A DNA stretch of 64,000 bases from NCBI GenBank assembly GCA_020055645.1, contig CM034548.1, forward strand, positions 25,966,201 through 26,030,200, given 5' to 3'. The translations under genes and the position numbers were made by a program. Source of the DNA: Tomocerus qinae (taxonomy: Eukaryota; Arthropoda; Collembola; Entomobryomorpha; Tomoceridae). Within the stretch, counting starts at the first letter, position 1. Every line of letters begins with the position of its first letter. This document shows, piece after piece, positions 32,090-46,600 of the stretch. A model generated the notes under the pieces. The model did not search any database and was not told where the DNA came from. It worked only from the letters and a program-made list of their open reading frames with translations.

Positions 32090-35000
32090 ATAATCAGTAA
32101 GCAAAGCTGGAGATGACTATCTGAGTGATTGTTGGGTTTGCAGTTGAACTCAGGAGTCGTGCATCAGTTTGCTCATGAAGTTTCCTTTCAGTTGAAAAAT
32201 GTCCACAGGCGACTTTCACACTTGCCATATTGTACTTGTAGTCGATAATCAATATTTACTCAACAAGCGCGTCCTTATGTACGTAATGACGAGGGACTGA
32301 CAGGAGCAACTGTAAACATTTGTCTGAGATGTTTCCTTGTGTATGTGCACAGTCTTATCTTTCAATTCCAGGAGGACTTGTATTTACGATGATTCTCCAC
32401 AATTGACTTCCCTCAATTGCACTATCTCTCTCTGTCTATGTACTTATTAGTATTATGTCCTCATATGGTTTATTTATTCTCCAGGCAGAGATTTTTTTGT
32501 CCCAACTCCAAACGGCTGCCTTGGTTTTCTTTTTTTATCTTCCTTGCCTGACTTGACTCTACTTGGCTGGTTTGCCTCCTATTGTCTCTTTTTATGTTAC
32601 AGTTGTTACAAAACATTAGATACGTGTCTTGTGCTCCTCTTGCAGCACAGGAACGAAGAGAGACTGGAACATTTAATCGAAGCCAAACGACCCATTAATG
32701 ACACGTTCATTCACCAAACACAAGATGCTTCAACTTGTTCTTAAGATAAATCCAATCCAACAATGATTTACATTTATCACATCTCAGTCTTTCTCCTTTT
32801 GTTCAACCTTAGTAACTCTGAAGCGTAACGCTGCCTTCGATTCTATAAATAGACTATTGTTTCTTACAATTTGTATTCACTGGAGAAACTCACTTCCACT
32901 AATTTTATCATTTACTTAACACTGTTCACTTTGAGCAACAACCTTACGACTCATTAACCTGTCATTCCAATTACAATCCAACACAAATCTCTTCCATTAC
33001 TGTCTCAAAAGCCCCCTTTCTTCCTTACATCCTTTCAACCGGGCGATTTCCACGTTTTCGGATACCACTCTCTGTGAATCAAAAAAATTTAATAACATTA
33101 CATATAGAACTCAATTGATTTATTTACACACTACCTATCTTCCCTTGAGAAAAAAATTTGACACTCGTCGTATTGTATATTGTAATTTATTTTCTCTTTT
33201 CTACTTTTTGTAGTAGTCTAGTTGTCTAGTAATCAGACTTTTGAGATTAGGAAGTGAAATCCTGTAGTTATATACATGAATAAAACGAAAGTGCTTTGCT
33301 TAAGTAGTTTGGCAAGACAAGTAAATTACAATCTGTCTACTAAAGTAAGAACAGGACATTAAGAGTGTAAATGCTAATTACTTTTCAATAGGATCGGCAG
33401 CCGCCGAGATTTTTTTAAATTGAAAAGACAAGTTGAGTTGACAGTAATGCAGAGTGTAAAATTGTGATGTGGGAGGCTTGTGTCGTGTTTACACGAATTG
33501 AATGATTAGAGGAGGAAGAAAGCGGCAAGGATGCTGAGTTGAGACTGACTAAACTCAGTCGAACACAAAAAAGGCACGATAGAAATTGAGAGAAGTGGAC
33601 AGTAGTATGTAAAATGTTAATATTTATTGGTAAGTTGCCATTGCTGACCTTGTGAGTGTACGTCTGAGTATCTATAAATGTGATGGAAATCAGTGTTTTT
33701 GAAGAAGATGACGAAGAGATCCAGTTCAGTTGTATGCCGAAGTGGAAATGAGGTGGAACTAAGTAGAGATGGTGAGTGCAGTAGTACAGATATTATGTAG
33801 AATGGTACATAATAGTTTATTAGGTAGTCTTGGCAGTAGGTAAGGACTGGCTGAAGAAGAGTCAGAAATGATGTGCTGTGATGCTGAATATGGTCACAGA
33901 GTCACTTGTCTTGTAATATGCTCACGTATGCAAGCAATTTGTAAATTGATGAGTTGACACACCCTTAGCAACGTGCTCGAGAGGACAGGCCGACGGCAAC
34001 TGACCGATAGATCGGCAGCAACCATCTACTTGTACATCGCATCGTGTGTAGTGAGCTTTGGACGACCCGAGGGCCCTGGCCAATACAATCCTCACTAAAC
34101 ACATACAGATACACCAATCTCACACAACAGTACACCTAAGTAAGTAAGTGACTAAGTAAGCTGTAGGGGCAACCTGGCTAACATGTTCACTTATCCAGTC
34201 CATCCGAGGAACCCAACAACGTATGCCTCTCATATCTCCGCCGTGTATTTCTGTAGGGGAAACTTATCTGAGAGAGAGAGACTAGCATCTGTGTACTAGT
34301 ATCATCATCATCCAAGACTACTATAATAGTATACCTAAACTGATGTCTTTCCTGAGCTTTCCTCCTTTTTCTTTGCTCAAATGTGTTATGATCATTCTTT
34401 TCCTTTTCTTTCCTCGCTTATAACTTATACCTTATAGTAGACTATAATATTATTACTATAGTATGAGTAAGACTCGTCTCAGACTTACCTTAGGATTTAG
34501 ATTAGCCTGGCAACATGTAAAGGTATGCATCTAGTATAAATAATAGTGCATTTGCTTTGATATGTTGTTAGGGCGTTCGGGGCACCACGAGGTTACTTTC
34601 CTACTTCTTTTCCTACACACACAATACGCTAACTCTTTTTCTGGACTGGCTGGACTCAACTCCCTGGTATATAATTGTATATTACACCACGAAAGGAAGG
34701 CAAGGCGAGAGAGAAGACGTCCTAGACTATAGATATTATAATCATCCTATTACTTACCTTCTTCATGTAGAAATACTACGCTTATGCTTATGTACTTCGT
34801 TTAAATATACAACTATTTCTACATACCTATTCTACCTATGCGTATCCATTGTACCCATTCTATTACTATTCCCTTCAATATACGGCATTGTACAGAACAA
34901 GTCTACATAAGCAGGTAGGCTAACCAAGATGCCATTACCTTGTTGCCGTAACGAGACGAACAAAAAATATCTTTCAACTCAGCTTCAAATCCTACTTCGA

Positions 35001-38000
35001 CTCAACTTCAACTAACTAAAGCCGAGATGAGAATTAGACTCTACTCTCTTCACTCTACAATACTGGAACACCATCGCAGCACTTCAGAATTCTTCACATT
35101 AAACCATATATCTGCTTTATCTAATGACAATGTATCCAAACCTATAGGGCCTTCTTAAAATCCTTAAGTGCACCCTTTAAATACTTTCTTGCTTTACCAT
35201 TGGACTTTACTGGACTCTGTGCACTAACCGTCTCTTTATATTATGTCATCCACTATTGACTCACTTCATATCAAAATATACCATTAGTCTAATTGATCTT
35301 TTTACAGTAGATATCGGAAATGTCCCTGCACCCTAATTCTTTTAATTAAAACCATATTCAATTAATTATATACATGTCGTCGTCCCCTTTAATACCTTGG
35401 TAGTTTTACCATGGCAGAAACTTTTAAACCTACTTTGTTAACTTCCGGTTTTACTTAATAAACCTTTACCACAAACATCGTGGAGTTAGTAAAGTTAATA
35501 TGATTTTTAATAAATTAATTCTACCATAGATAGGTGCAATTTGACGTATAAACAGTGAGGAAAGGGATTATTGAATGTTGTAAATGGGTGGATACCAGTA
35601 CAATTGTCTAGTTTTTGTTCCTTTTACACTTACAAATACAACAAGAAGGTGAAAAATATAAAAAACGCAGGCCAAGGGTCACAAACTAAAGACTCGACCT
35701 TAGATTAAACGCAATGTTTGTACACACTGTAGTAATAATACAAGTGTAGGTAGGTAGGTAATGTGTTTTAAAGGCTTATTTCATTCATCGTCAGTTATCC
35801 TAATTGTACATCTCTGTACTTACATATACGACCAAGTACACAACTTAATAAATAGTTGTTTATTCTGATAAATGCAGCATATACTTACGATGAGATCAGG
35901 AGTTTTCTATCTGGGCTCTCTAGACCAGGGCTAAGAGTTTCATTCAAAGTATGTACTGCATGTGACTTTTTGTCTGTCATTCCTCTGGACATGAATGGAC
36001 GGATGCTTATGTACTACGCATATGTAGAGTCAACAGATTATGATGCGTGTGCGTGTACTACATGTAGGAGTAAATGTACTCTGGAAAATGCAAAATGTTC
36101 GGAGATGAAAAGTGAGAGGCGTAGGTGTGTGACAGTGGGATGCTACAGATTGGGTTGCACAAACAAAAAATCACGAAAAGTTATGAATAAGAAGTGAAAA
36201 TATGCAGTTGTAAGGAAATATTGTTTGCTGTAGAGTTAGAATAGGGAGGAGTTTCTCCAGGATCTCATCATCACACGTTCTACAGCCTATTCAACACTAA
36301 ACCCCTTCTCCAGCACTCGACTAGTCTCACATAACATTAGAATATAGAGCCGGTTTCTGCATCCCTTCCTCGTAATCTCTCTGCAAATGAGACAAACACG
36401 CTAACATTAACCAACGTGTTACATCATTACATAACTCTTGCATGACTCCATGAGAAAGGAATTATTTGTCCTACACTCAATCGTCGCTTTTCCAATTTCC
36501 TAGCACTCACCGTTTTCAAAGTTCCTACTTCCTATAGACAGAAATATTTTACACATTACACATTGTAAGTTACGCACAACTCAGAAATGAATTTGTACAT
36601 GCTTACAAACTTGTGTGGATTTGTACTTGTACTACATAAAAATACATTCCGTTTAGACAGTAATCATAATAAATACTGTGTAGCTATGTTTACATATATG
36701 GATACTGTCGATAGTTAAATTACGTCACAATGACTATTTTTCTGAGTCATAGCTATATTACATATTGGCATCCAGGGAATAATATATCTTAGAATTAAGC
36801 ATCTTGAGAGGATATTTCGGAAACCAATGCATTAATTACCTAAGTTCTTATTATTTATGTATACTAAAGTAAATATCAATCTATAGACACTGTACTTACT
36901 AAATTTCATGGCACATACTTATAAAAGTTACAGAAAAAGTTGTAATAAACTACGATATGATGAAATTAGTTTTCGTTTTAGATAGTAAGGCTCATGATAC
37001 CTTTTACTGTATTAAGTATGTACCCTTCTGTCTGATTGTGGTATCCGTTAAAAGTGTCTAATACAATAAGCCATGTAATACTGAATATTATGCTTGTTTC
37101 TACTTCACTACTGTCACTACTAACTTCAGTTGGTTGGTTTTAATACATGAGTGAAGTTATGCCTGATTGTTTGCAGTAGGTAAGTATATGTATGCATGTT
37201 AAGTATGTGTATGGATGTAGTATGTATATTTTGTTAAGGACGGAGCGGTTGGATCTTATTATCACACCTTGTTGAGGCCGACTCTTTACTTAACCGTCTG
37301 CCCTGTCTGTTTTCACTATTTATTTATAACTGACTTAGACATTGTCTACATTTCTCGTTATATCTACCTACCCACTATACACTATTTATTCAAACGAAGT
37401 GAATAATGCCTACGGGAAACTATAAAAGTACCAAATCAATGCAATCCATTCCATTATATTCCTTGCAGTGCAGTGTCAGCATTCGTTAAAAAGACGAATA
37501 AGTAGTAAAGCGTCAACATGTATACGCAGTATGTAGGTATCTATACTAAAAGTTGTAAAATGAGGTACCATTTATTCATTTATAAGTATAAATTCCTCTC
37601 CCTCCTAGTTACCTTTACAACCTGATACCCCTCATGAAGGTATAAAGCAAAGTATGTCGATTTAAATGCAATGTTAACAAGGGTTGTCATGTTCTAAGCA
37701 ATAATAATAACAATAGAAACAGAAAGAAATTACAGAACATTTTCTAGCCGTGTATATAGTAAGTATTTATATTATGAGTCAAGTATAGCTCTGTTAGTTT
37801 ACACACGATGATATATAAATTCTCGTGTTATAGAAAGATGTAAGTTATAAACTGTCGACAATTCCATAGAGATCACTCACTCATCAACTCATTTCCGACC
37901 CATAAGATGCAGATCAGTTGCACTGCACCTTTAGTTGGTTCAGGTACACCAACTTACAATATGTATTTACATGCAACAAGTGTTTCAATTTAGTTTACAA

Positions 38001-41000
38001 GAGAAAAAACACGAGTGGATTTCTGAGACTGCAGTTCTAGTTTGATTAGTGCATTTATTTTCTTAAGCAAAAACATGCGTCTCATCTTGTCTTATCATTA
38101 GTGCACAATAGCATATCAAACAAGTCCATGCATTTCTATATTTTACAATGGTACTTATGACTCTGCAAAAATGTGTAACATAATATAAGATGAAGCACAG
38201 AAATCTAATATACACAGTGAACCACATTGAGTGGAATAATACGAAAAGACTGAAATTGAATCTCGAATCAAATGAAAAACGGCATGATGGCAAATGTTGG
38301 CATATTCGCTGTCATTACTGAAAAGGGCGTGCATTACATACTATTGAACTGGCTTGGTTATCTGTTTTGTTAGGTGAAGTAGAAACAATGCAAGCCAAGC
38401 AACATTTTCTACCTACACACACATGCAACTCTGCATCATCTACATCTCCTGATTACAATGCATAACTCTCAATCTTCCCATTTACCCCACAATAAGAATT
38501 CGTCTTCATCTTAGGGTAGATAAATACTACAGATATTCACTGAGCATCCTCAGAATTTAGCAACTGCATATTATGCATTAACGAAACATATAATTAAATG
38601 TGCTAGTCAATCATAGCAAAACAACCCAACTATCGACAATGTAATTTCTATTGTAGGTGATTTTTAATGTTAAAAGTGTGCAGAGCATAAAGCATTGCCG
38701 CAATTTTTTATGGATAATATTGTGACTAATAATTAACAACAAATTCCTACAGCTTTCATAACACCTTGTGAAGAATTAAGGAATTACAATTATTTTGAAA
38801 AAAATGTGTATTATTTTTGTATTCGAGGATTGATGAAAAATTCATTTATAGTAATCTCTTATTGATATTATACGAAAGTTTTTGGTGGACATTGATTCAA
38901 GTAGTAATGTACATGCTGGAAAATTTCATTACAAAATTTGGAGCATTTTTTAAATTTGCGCCTAAGAGCTGTCTTAATTTGTGTATTATAATAATGTCTA
39001 ATAATGGGTAATAAAATCCATAATGCTAAACAGGAGACAGTGAGGCTTATCAGTAGAAATCCATTTATTTTATCTAAGGCACCGCTTCTGTAAGTAAAGG
39101 ATTTGATCTTAAGCCCGTCTGGATTTGGATTTTCCTTGAAGCTAAATGGATTCTTTAGTTATTCACTAGCGAAAAGCAAATATATTTAGTAAAGCCACGT
39201 TGTCTAATAAGTAAAGGTATATTATGAGAGGGTTGATGCATAAGTGATGGTTTAACAATGTTTTAATAAGGTAAACTACTTTAGTAACTCAGTATGATTC
39301 AGGTATGTACTAGGAATTTAAATTCAAATACCTGAGAGTGGAAATGAGTGAGTAATTTGATTACCAACAACTGTGAATACCAAAGTGAATCCTAACTAAC
39401 GTTGGCAGTGATGTGGAAAAGGTTGGATAAAAGAGAATAGAAGAAAGACGGAAAGGGCAGGGAGTAGGAAACGTTTGTGTAATTGTTGAGTGTATTATTG
39501 TATGTATGTGTGTGTCCAGCCTTTTGAAATAAGGGATGTATGAAAATAAGTATTGAACTGGTAAGAAGACTGAATTCATTCAGTAGGTACTCAGAAAATC
39601 ACAATCAGTCAGTGAGTGGAGTTGTGAATTGTTGAGCCGAGTCGGCAGGTTTATTGGTTTTCAATGGTGGAAAGAAAAAGAACCATAGGAATCCCAAATC
39701 CTCGAAGGGATTTTGACCCTTACATTGCCCATCCATAAGGTTACTACTATCTTTTAGAAGAGTCAAAGTCGCTTTACCACCCATATAGTTCACATGTCAC
39801 CGAAAATGATTGAAGAGATATTTGAGGCTGATAGTCACTTATTATAGGATTAGAATGTCTCTTTGTAAAGAAAATCTCCACTCGAAAAATACCGGAGCAC
39901 AAATTGGACGGTTAAACTTGTAAACTTTTTGTGTCTTTTTTTCAAGCTACATTTATATGTATTAAGTATCTACCTCGTAGTATCTGTGATACCCTTTAGT
40001 CACTAAGCATTGCATACTAATGTGACGAGAGCACAATATACAATTCGATAAACATATTCATTTGTGTACCTTACTAGTAAATAATGTCCTTATGAGACTA
40101 TCAGGCTAGGCCAAAAATCATAGCATTACCGCAATGTATAAGAGTGCGCTGCATGTGCATACCATTTGGGAATAATAGTTTAAGGATTTCCCTTCATTGT
40201 CTCCTGTATTTCTATGTCCATCTATAAAACTTATTCTGTTTAGTAAACTACATTCGTAACGCATTGCATTGAAGAGAAGAGGGGCTTGGAACGAAGTCTG
40301 TGGAATCGACCCGCCGCTGTGATGCATTGACAACATGTCCACTCCCTTATACACAGAGAACAGAGACATATTGCCTTTTGTGAATCAAAATCTGAATCCA
40401 CAGATTATCACAAAGAGCGTCATGTTTGATTGTTCTCTTCTCAAGTAGATTACCTCTGAGTCTGTGAGGCCCCGTTTTCTTCTGGGTATACTAGTAATAG
40501 TCCATGCGGACTTACTATCTACCTAAAGTAATGGAACCTCTGAACAAAATAAAATATTGGGTAGTTAGGTATAGTTTTATGTAGCATTTACTTAATAAAT
40601 TTCAATCCAAAATGCATTTTCAAGTTTTTATGACCTGAAGCTCACTAATGCTAAATCACCACTTGTTATTATTTCCATTAGTTTAAAGCTGCACTAGACG
40701 TATTGAAGCTTAGTACTTACAATTGTACAATACTAAAGCTAATAGGTAGTATTACAGTTCAAGTCAAAAAGCTACCTCGAGGATATCTGAATTTGTTGTT
40801 TCTTCTTAGAAAATTTAGAAAACTTGCATTTCTTCTTTTCTCTTCAGAGAAAGCCACAGCTGAATAGAATGGATTAGAGAGCACGAAGTAATACGATCGT
40901 ATTCAATCCCAGCCAAACATGACGAAACAAAGCTCTGCGAGTAATTTATGAAGCCGTGCAACTTTAAGCTAATCTTTACAAGACAAGACAGCTAAAGATA

Positions 41001-43500
41001 CGTGACTTTGTATCCTTACATATTTTCCTAAGCTTAATTTTTATGTCATGAATAATGAATAATATGGCAATTAATCTCACTAAATAAAGGAAATTGTCGC
41101 ATCTGTATTAAATATTCTGTGGATGCAGTAATAGAAACCTGTACTACCTGTACTACTACTACACCATAATTAATAGCCATTTATTAAATATCTGTATTGT
41201 CCATATGCTAATTAATCATCTCCACATTGAACTACATAAAATATATTTTATGTGTCTACAGACATGTGAAATGCTCTTACACAATTACATAACTAAATAC
41301 TATATCCTTCCAAGGCACTACCAAACTATAATCAGATAAATAATGATATCTTCTGCAAACTTGCTATTGTTAGGAGTAAATGCTCAGAATTTATCTTACA
41401 TATTCATTGCGCTGTACATACAATAAATTGTATTTATCGCCTAACACAAACTACGAGAATGGAAGAATGTTAATATCCTTTTGACACTTACAACTTACAT
41501 GCACATGGGAACTGCATCTGGCGAATCATTGTTAGTATTTATCCCATTTAACTATTATTTTAGGGTGAAATTGATATTGGAATGAAAATCCTGCACCGTT
41601 GATATCCTAAGGGAAGAATCCATAAGGGCAAAGCAATACAAGGAATAAAGGATTATACTTCTGTATACGAATAGTAGTGAAATCCACGACCTTATAATAT
41701 TATGTACATCCTTCGTTATTTCCTAAATATTTTTGAAAATGTTCTTAAAATCCATACTCATATGGAAAATGTCCATTCTGGTTAAAGCTTACCAAAGTTG
41801 GAAATATCTACTCTGCATGAATTTATGGAATTGTAATGAGGAGGAAGCTCAGTATGGTATACTGACTGGCAGTTAATATGCAAATGTAATAATTAAATAT
41901 TCTGGTAAATCTATTAATGCATATCTACTTCGTGTTGGAAATGTACATGTAGAAACATTTTGTACTAGAAATATTACTAATACTATACTGTATTACATGT
42001 TTCACTATTTTATGTTACTTATACAATGGTTTGGTTTAACAGTTCTTTCCCATAATAGAATTATAAATAAACTATTAAAATGTCCTTGGCACTCCTAATC
42101 TTAAGTTTAACAATAAATAGTAATAATATTCAAATTACAACTGCGAGAAATTGTTTTTACACGATATTTTACAAATTCTAACCAAATGGACTTTGCTCCA
42201 TCAACTACATGCAAAGTCATTTTTCCGCATTTCTTAATTTGAAATGACTAGTAAATTAGGTTACTAAAATGGTTCATTTATTTTAATTAAATCCATGTGA
42301 ATGCCCACCGCAAGCAATCTTTCTTTAACGGTCGGATATTTCTTAGGCCCATCACTTAAAATAAAAGTAAAACTTCAGCAGAAATTTTATGATCTAGGAC
42401 TTGAGAATAATAATGTCGGCTGGAGCTAACCTTAAGATTGTTACGTATTTATGTGTCAATATATACGAAATTTGGTTTTATGTATGGTTATTGGAAGTCA
42501 TTCGGCATGTATGAGTTTACTACGTATTCAAAGGAATAAATATTAGCACAATATAGTCAGTATCTCTTGAGAATAAGAAATGTGAACAAAAGCTCATTTT
42601 ATATAGAAGAGTCAAAAAAGTGGCTAAACTACATTCATTCTAGAAACTGACTTTTGTGTGCGTTAAGCCATGTAGGACACGGAGTATGAAATGAATACAT
42701 GTAGTTGGCTTCAGAAAAACCGAAATGCCACATCCTTATGGCACAATAACATAACACAAGTTCCACATGCCACTGCTTATGCACTTTGTTTCATCTCATT
42801 CTAGATTTCCCTTTTTTACTGTTTAGGTACACTCTATATATATTTGTTCAATAGTTATCCAAGAATTCAATTTAGAGTAGACCTCTAATAATGCGACCAT
42901 AAACTTATGTACTTGTTTGTAAGTTTGTATTTTCTGGAGTTTTTAACTTTATGTTTATCCGTGTCGCGTCGACTCTTTTCTGTCTACGATGTCCTGTCGC
43001 GTTCAGCTCAAGTGGTCATGTTACACTTTAGCTACAGATTACGAGATACTAATATGAAATATGAACAAGAACAGGATTTAATAACATAACACCACAAAGA
43101 CCACAATAACAAACCCCAATAAACATGAATATCTATTCAATAATAATTCGTTAAACAATATTTTTTACTTAGAAACTTCAGAAAACATACGATAATTTAC
43201 GTATTTATGTGCTACATAATATATAATTCGATACAGGTGTCTACAACTATACAACTTTTTCTCAATAAATGGTTTAATCTAGGTATTTAATACAAATTCA
43301 ATACCTTTTAACAGTTGCGTTATAAAGCGTTTGATTCTCATTACTGGACAACAGCTTTATACTTAGCCAACCTGTACCTTTCTTGTATTATGGAGTATTA
43401 TCGGTATTTATTGCCTATAGAGAGATTTTATATGTGTAAGCAACAGGATTTGGTCGTTTAGTCCATCTGTAGCAGCATTTGGTGCTAATATCGGTGAGTA
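32090..43500. other. Gene-free stretch upstream of four-jointed
   Basis: The first few kilobases would contain any fj upstream regulatory DNA; no factor-site cluster can be asserted by eye. It holds a GA run at 34270-34281 and TAGG units at 35.75 kb. The Cys-rich frame at 35856-36197 opens at TTG and is not supported as a gene. Confidence 0.4.
35746..35760. repeat. (TAGG)n microsatellite
   Basis: Three and a half TAGG units. Confidence 0.6.
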
Positions 43501-43585
43501 AGGTCCACATAAAACAATTGAACATGTTTAGGAGTAGTTATCCTGTTTAGTCTGGGTTGACCAGCCAGACGAATTTCACAATTCT

Positions 43586-43604
43586 GCTCTCTCTCTCTGT
43601 CTCT
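43586..43604. repeat. (CT)n microsatellite
   Basis: A CT-dinucleotide run with one G interruption, at the head of a pyrimidine-rich stretch that continues to about 44.2 kb. Confidence 0.6.
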
Positions 43605-46600
43605 TTGTTCGAGGGCAATATAATCAGTAAAACATAAAATGGATATTTGAAGTTTGAAGATCGAGAGCCACTGCTGTGAGCTCCTTCAATTTACCGTCTC
43701 GCGATAATATGTAGATATTAATAACATTCTCACTCAATCTCCAGCCGACAAACGAGCTACACTAAACCAAAGTTGTAGTAATCGTAAATCCAAAGTACAG
43801 TGCAGACGGACATAATACAGCTCAGACCACTACTAATAGTTCAGGAGCCACATACGTGAACAAATTCTAATAATATTATTGCTCCCACCCACTTGAGTCT
43901 TTTACCCTTCTCTAATGCATCTGTCTCACCTTCTCAAATTTATGCTTTTCTATCTGAATCTCACACTCCTTTCTCTGCTCCCGAAACGAGTTCCCTCTAC
44001 CTGCTTCCAATTTCAAAGACGGAGCAAATTTATTTCAATCTGCAGAAATTAGCGTCGACGGAAGATCAGCCTCTTTCTTTCAAGACCCACCACCGTGTCA
44101 AATGGCAACGTTGATTAATCGACTCGATACATTTCCGTCCTGCCACTTGTCTACCTCTCAATTCATTTCTCCTTCAACAATCTATCCTCAACCGTCTCTC
44201 ACACTCAGCTAAGGAAAACTGGCCCAAATATCATTAAATAAACAGCTAGGACCCTTAAAAAACGTCCCTGTTCATAAGACCCTATATAAACCATTTTCCA
44301 TGTTACAGATATATGAGCTGTTCATAAAACCACACAAAGATGAACACATCCGGGACTATAACTTGTCCATTCTCCTCCACTGAATAATACAAAAGAAAGC
44401 CAACAGAATCTAAAGAACCATACCCGTATAAAATAAAACCATATTCACTACTTTAAATAAAGTAATACAAACGCACAAAAGCAGTGAGTAACCATTCATT
44501 TTTAAAGAATACCCTTCGTCTCTACATAAAATGAGAACCTTAAAAGTATGACGCTCAACTGGTTATTGAAAGCACGAACTGCATTTTTATACAAAAAGTA
44601 TTTGTACTATAGATGAAAGGCATTGATGCACAAGACTCGATTCAACATAAAAAATCTTGTTAAAATGTTGGTTATTATTGTTTGGTTAGGAATTAGGAAA
44701 CCCGTCCAATATTAAAAGAGAAGCACATAAAATCTACGGGAACTTGCTTATTACTAATCCCTAAGAATATGTATAGCTAAAAATTCAATATTGAGCTTAG
44801 TAGGCCAAAAAACATCATAACATTGAACGTTGCTAACAAGTTTTTCATCAACCCATTCTGTATTGATTTACACTAAAGACTTCATGCTGCAAAAATAATG
44901 ATGAACATAATTTCCAATTGCAAACCAATGAGAATTTTAATACTTTTTCTAAGCCATCTTAAACAATCATCCCAATTGTAGCTAAAGAACTTTGAAAATA
45001 TTTGCATTATAGCCTAAGCATAATATAAATATGCTTACATATTATCGCTAAAAATTGACATAAAATGAAAGTAATCCTAATATTATTGATTAAATATTAA
45101 GTTGAGTATATAAAAACCTTAAATCAACTGCTAAATTCCGAATGACAAAAGAGTTACGGATGTGTAGTCTTAAGTCACGAAACCAGTACGTACCTAAAAC
45201 AAAAAACAAAAGAGCATTATTAGATATGTTAATTAAATCTGAGAATAAAAAAATGAAATGCGTAAAAGAAATCTACACCAGTAGATTTATGGGCGATTTG
45301 TTCATTAAAATGTTTTGTTAACATATCAATTTATACAGGTAGGAAAGTATAATTAAGGAATCAATAAATGTATTGCTCAAAGATAAAAATAGAAGGCGGC
45401 CTATCATTATGTTTCCCAGTCCATAATAGACACTGCCTTGAGTAATCATCCCGACAACGAATGTACCTAATATCTCATTGATTATGTGCATAATTGAGTA
45501 ATAGCAATTTTTGCAGGGTTGTCAATTAGCTTTTTTAGATAGAGATACGTTGTCCTCATGCCAGGAAACATTTTTATTACGACCCTGGCCATAATAATAT
45601 TACTACAAGTATCTAATCAATACTCTGTAATAAAATATGAAATATTTTGTTATTGCATTGAGACACGTTAAGCATTGGATTATAGTGCGACTGCATTGGA
45701 CGTAAGTTTTTACGATATGTCAATTATAAAGGTGTTTGTTAAGGTTGAGGTAAGTTGATAAAAGTAACTAGTTGTAAAGAAGTAATTGAGCGGCGGAGAG
45801 ACTAATTTGCCAATAATGATATTAGTTATTGAGTAGTAATAATAATGAGGGAATGGAGGTCTGTGGATGAATGAAGGAAGGGGAAGTACTGATTGGGCAG
45901 TTAAGATGGGATAGGAGTGATTGAGTGAGTGTGATGATTAGAAGGAGGCATGTGAGTATCGAGCGGATAAGTGAGTACAAGTAGGTGTTTATTTGGGATC
46001 AGATGAATGTAAGTGACCTAACCTGCCAATGGTGTAGTGATAAGAATCATATCGTAGTAGGAAGTTGTTGATTGGCAAGCTGAAGCAGTAAAGAATTGAA
46101 AAGAAGCTTCCAAATTATAGAGTAGAATCTCCGAAAATAATGCAGCATAATCAAGTGCCAACATTTTGTCCAGCTCCCTTCCACTCACGCAATATAATGG
46201 CCTATTAGTTGGGCTGGCTTTGAAGACGTTAGCGAGCATTGGCCCCTCACACTAATACCCATGCACTATTCCTACGCAGCTATTACTACTACATAGTAAA
46301 CATCAAGTATCTCTGCTCTACCTACTACTTTTCTGCATATCATGCATATAACTACCTACTTATTACATAATAACACTAGAATTATATTATTATTACTGAT
46401 ATTACACTTACACGGACGCACGCATCTTCACTCGCTTTCTAATTCATATGATTAGGAAATGTAGTACAACTAGTACAAGTTTATTTATTTACAGACGCCA
46501 TTCTGTCTAAATCTAACTATAATTGTCTCTACAATATAATCATTATTAATAGTCGTGTGTAATTTCCACATTTCTCTCTTTCTAGTCAACCACCCCGTCA

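Noticed and set aside
35856..36197. Cys-rich 113-residue frame
   Set aside because: It opens at TTG, has no signal peptide or regular Cys spacing that I recognise, and no supporting context.
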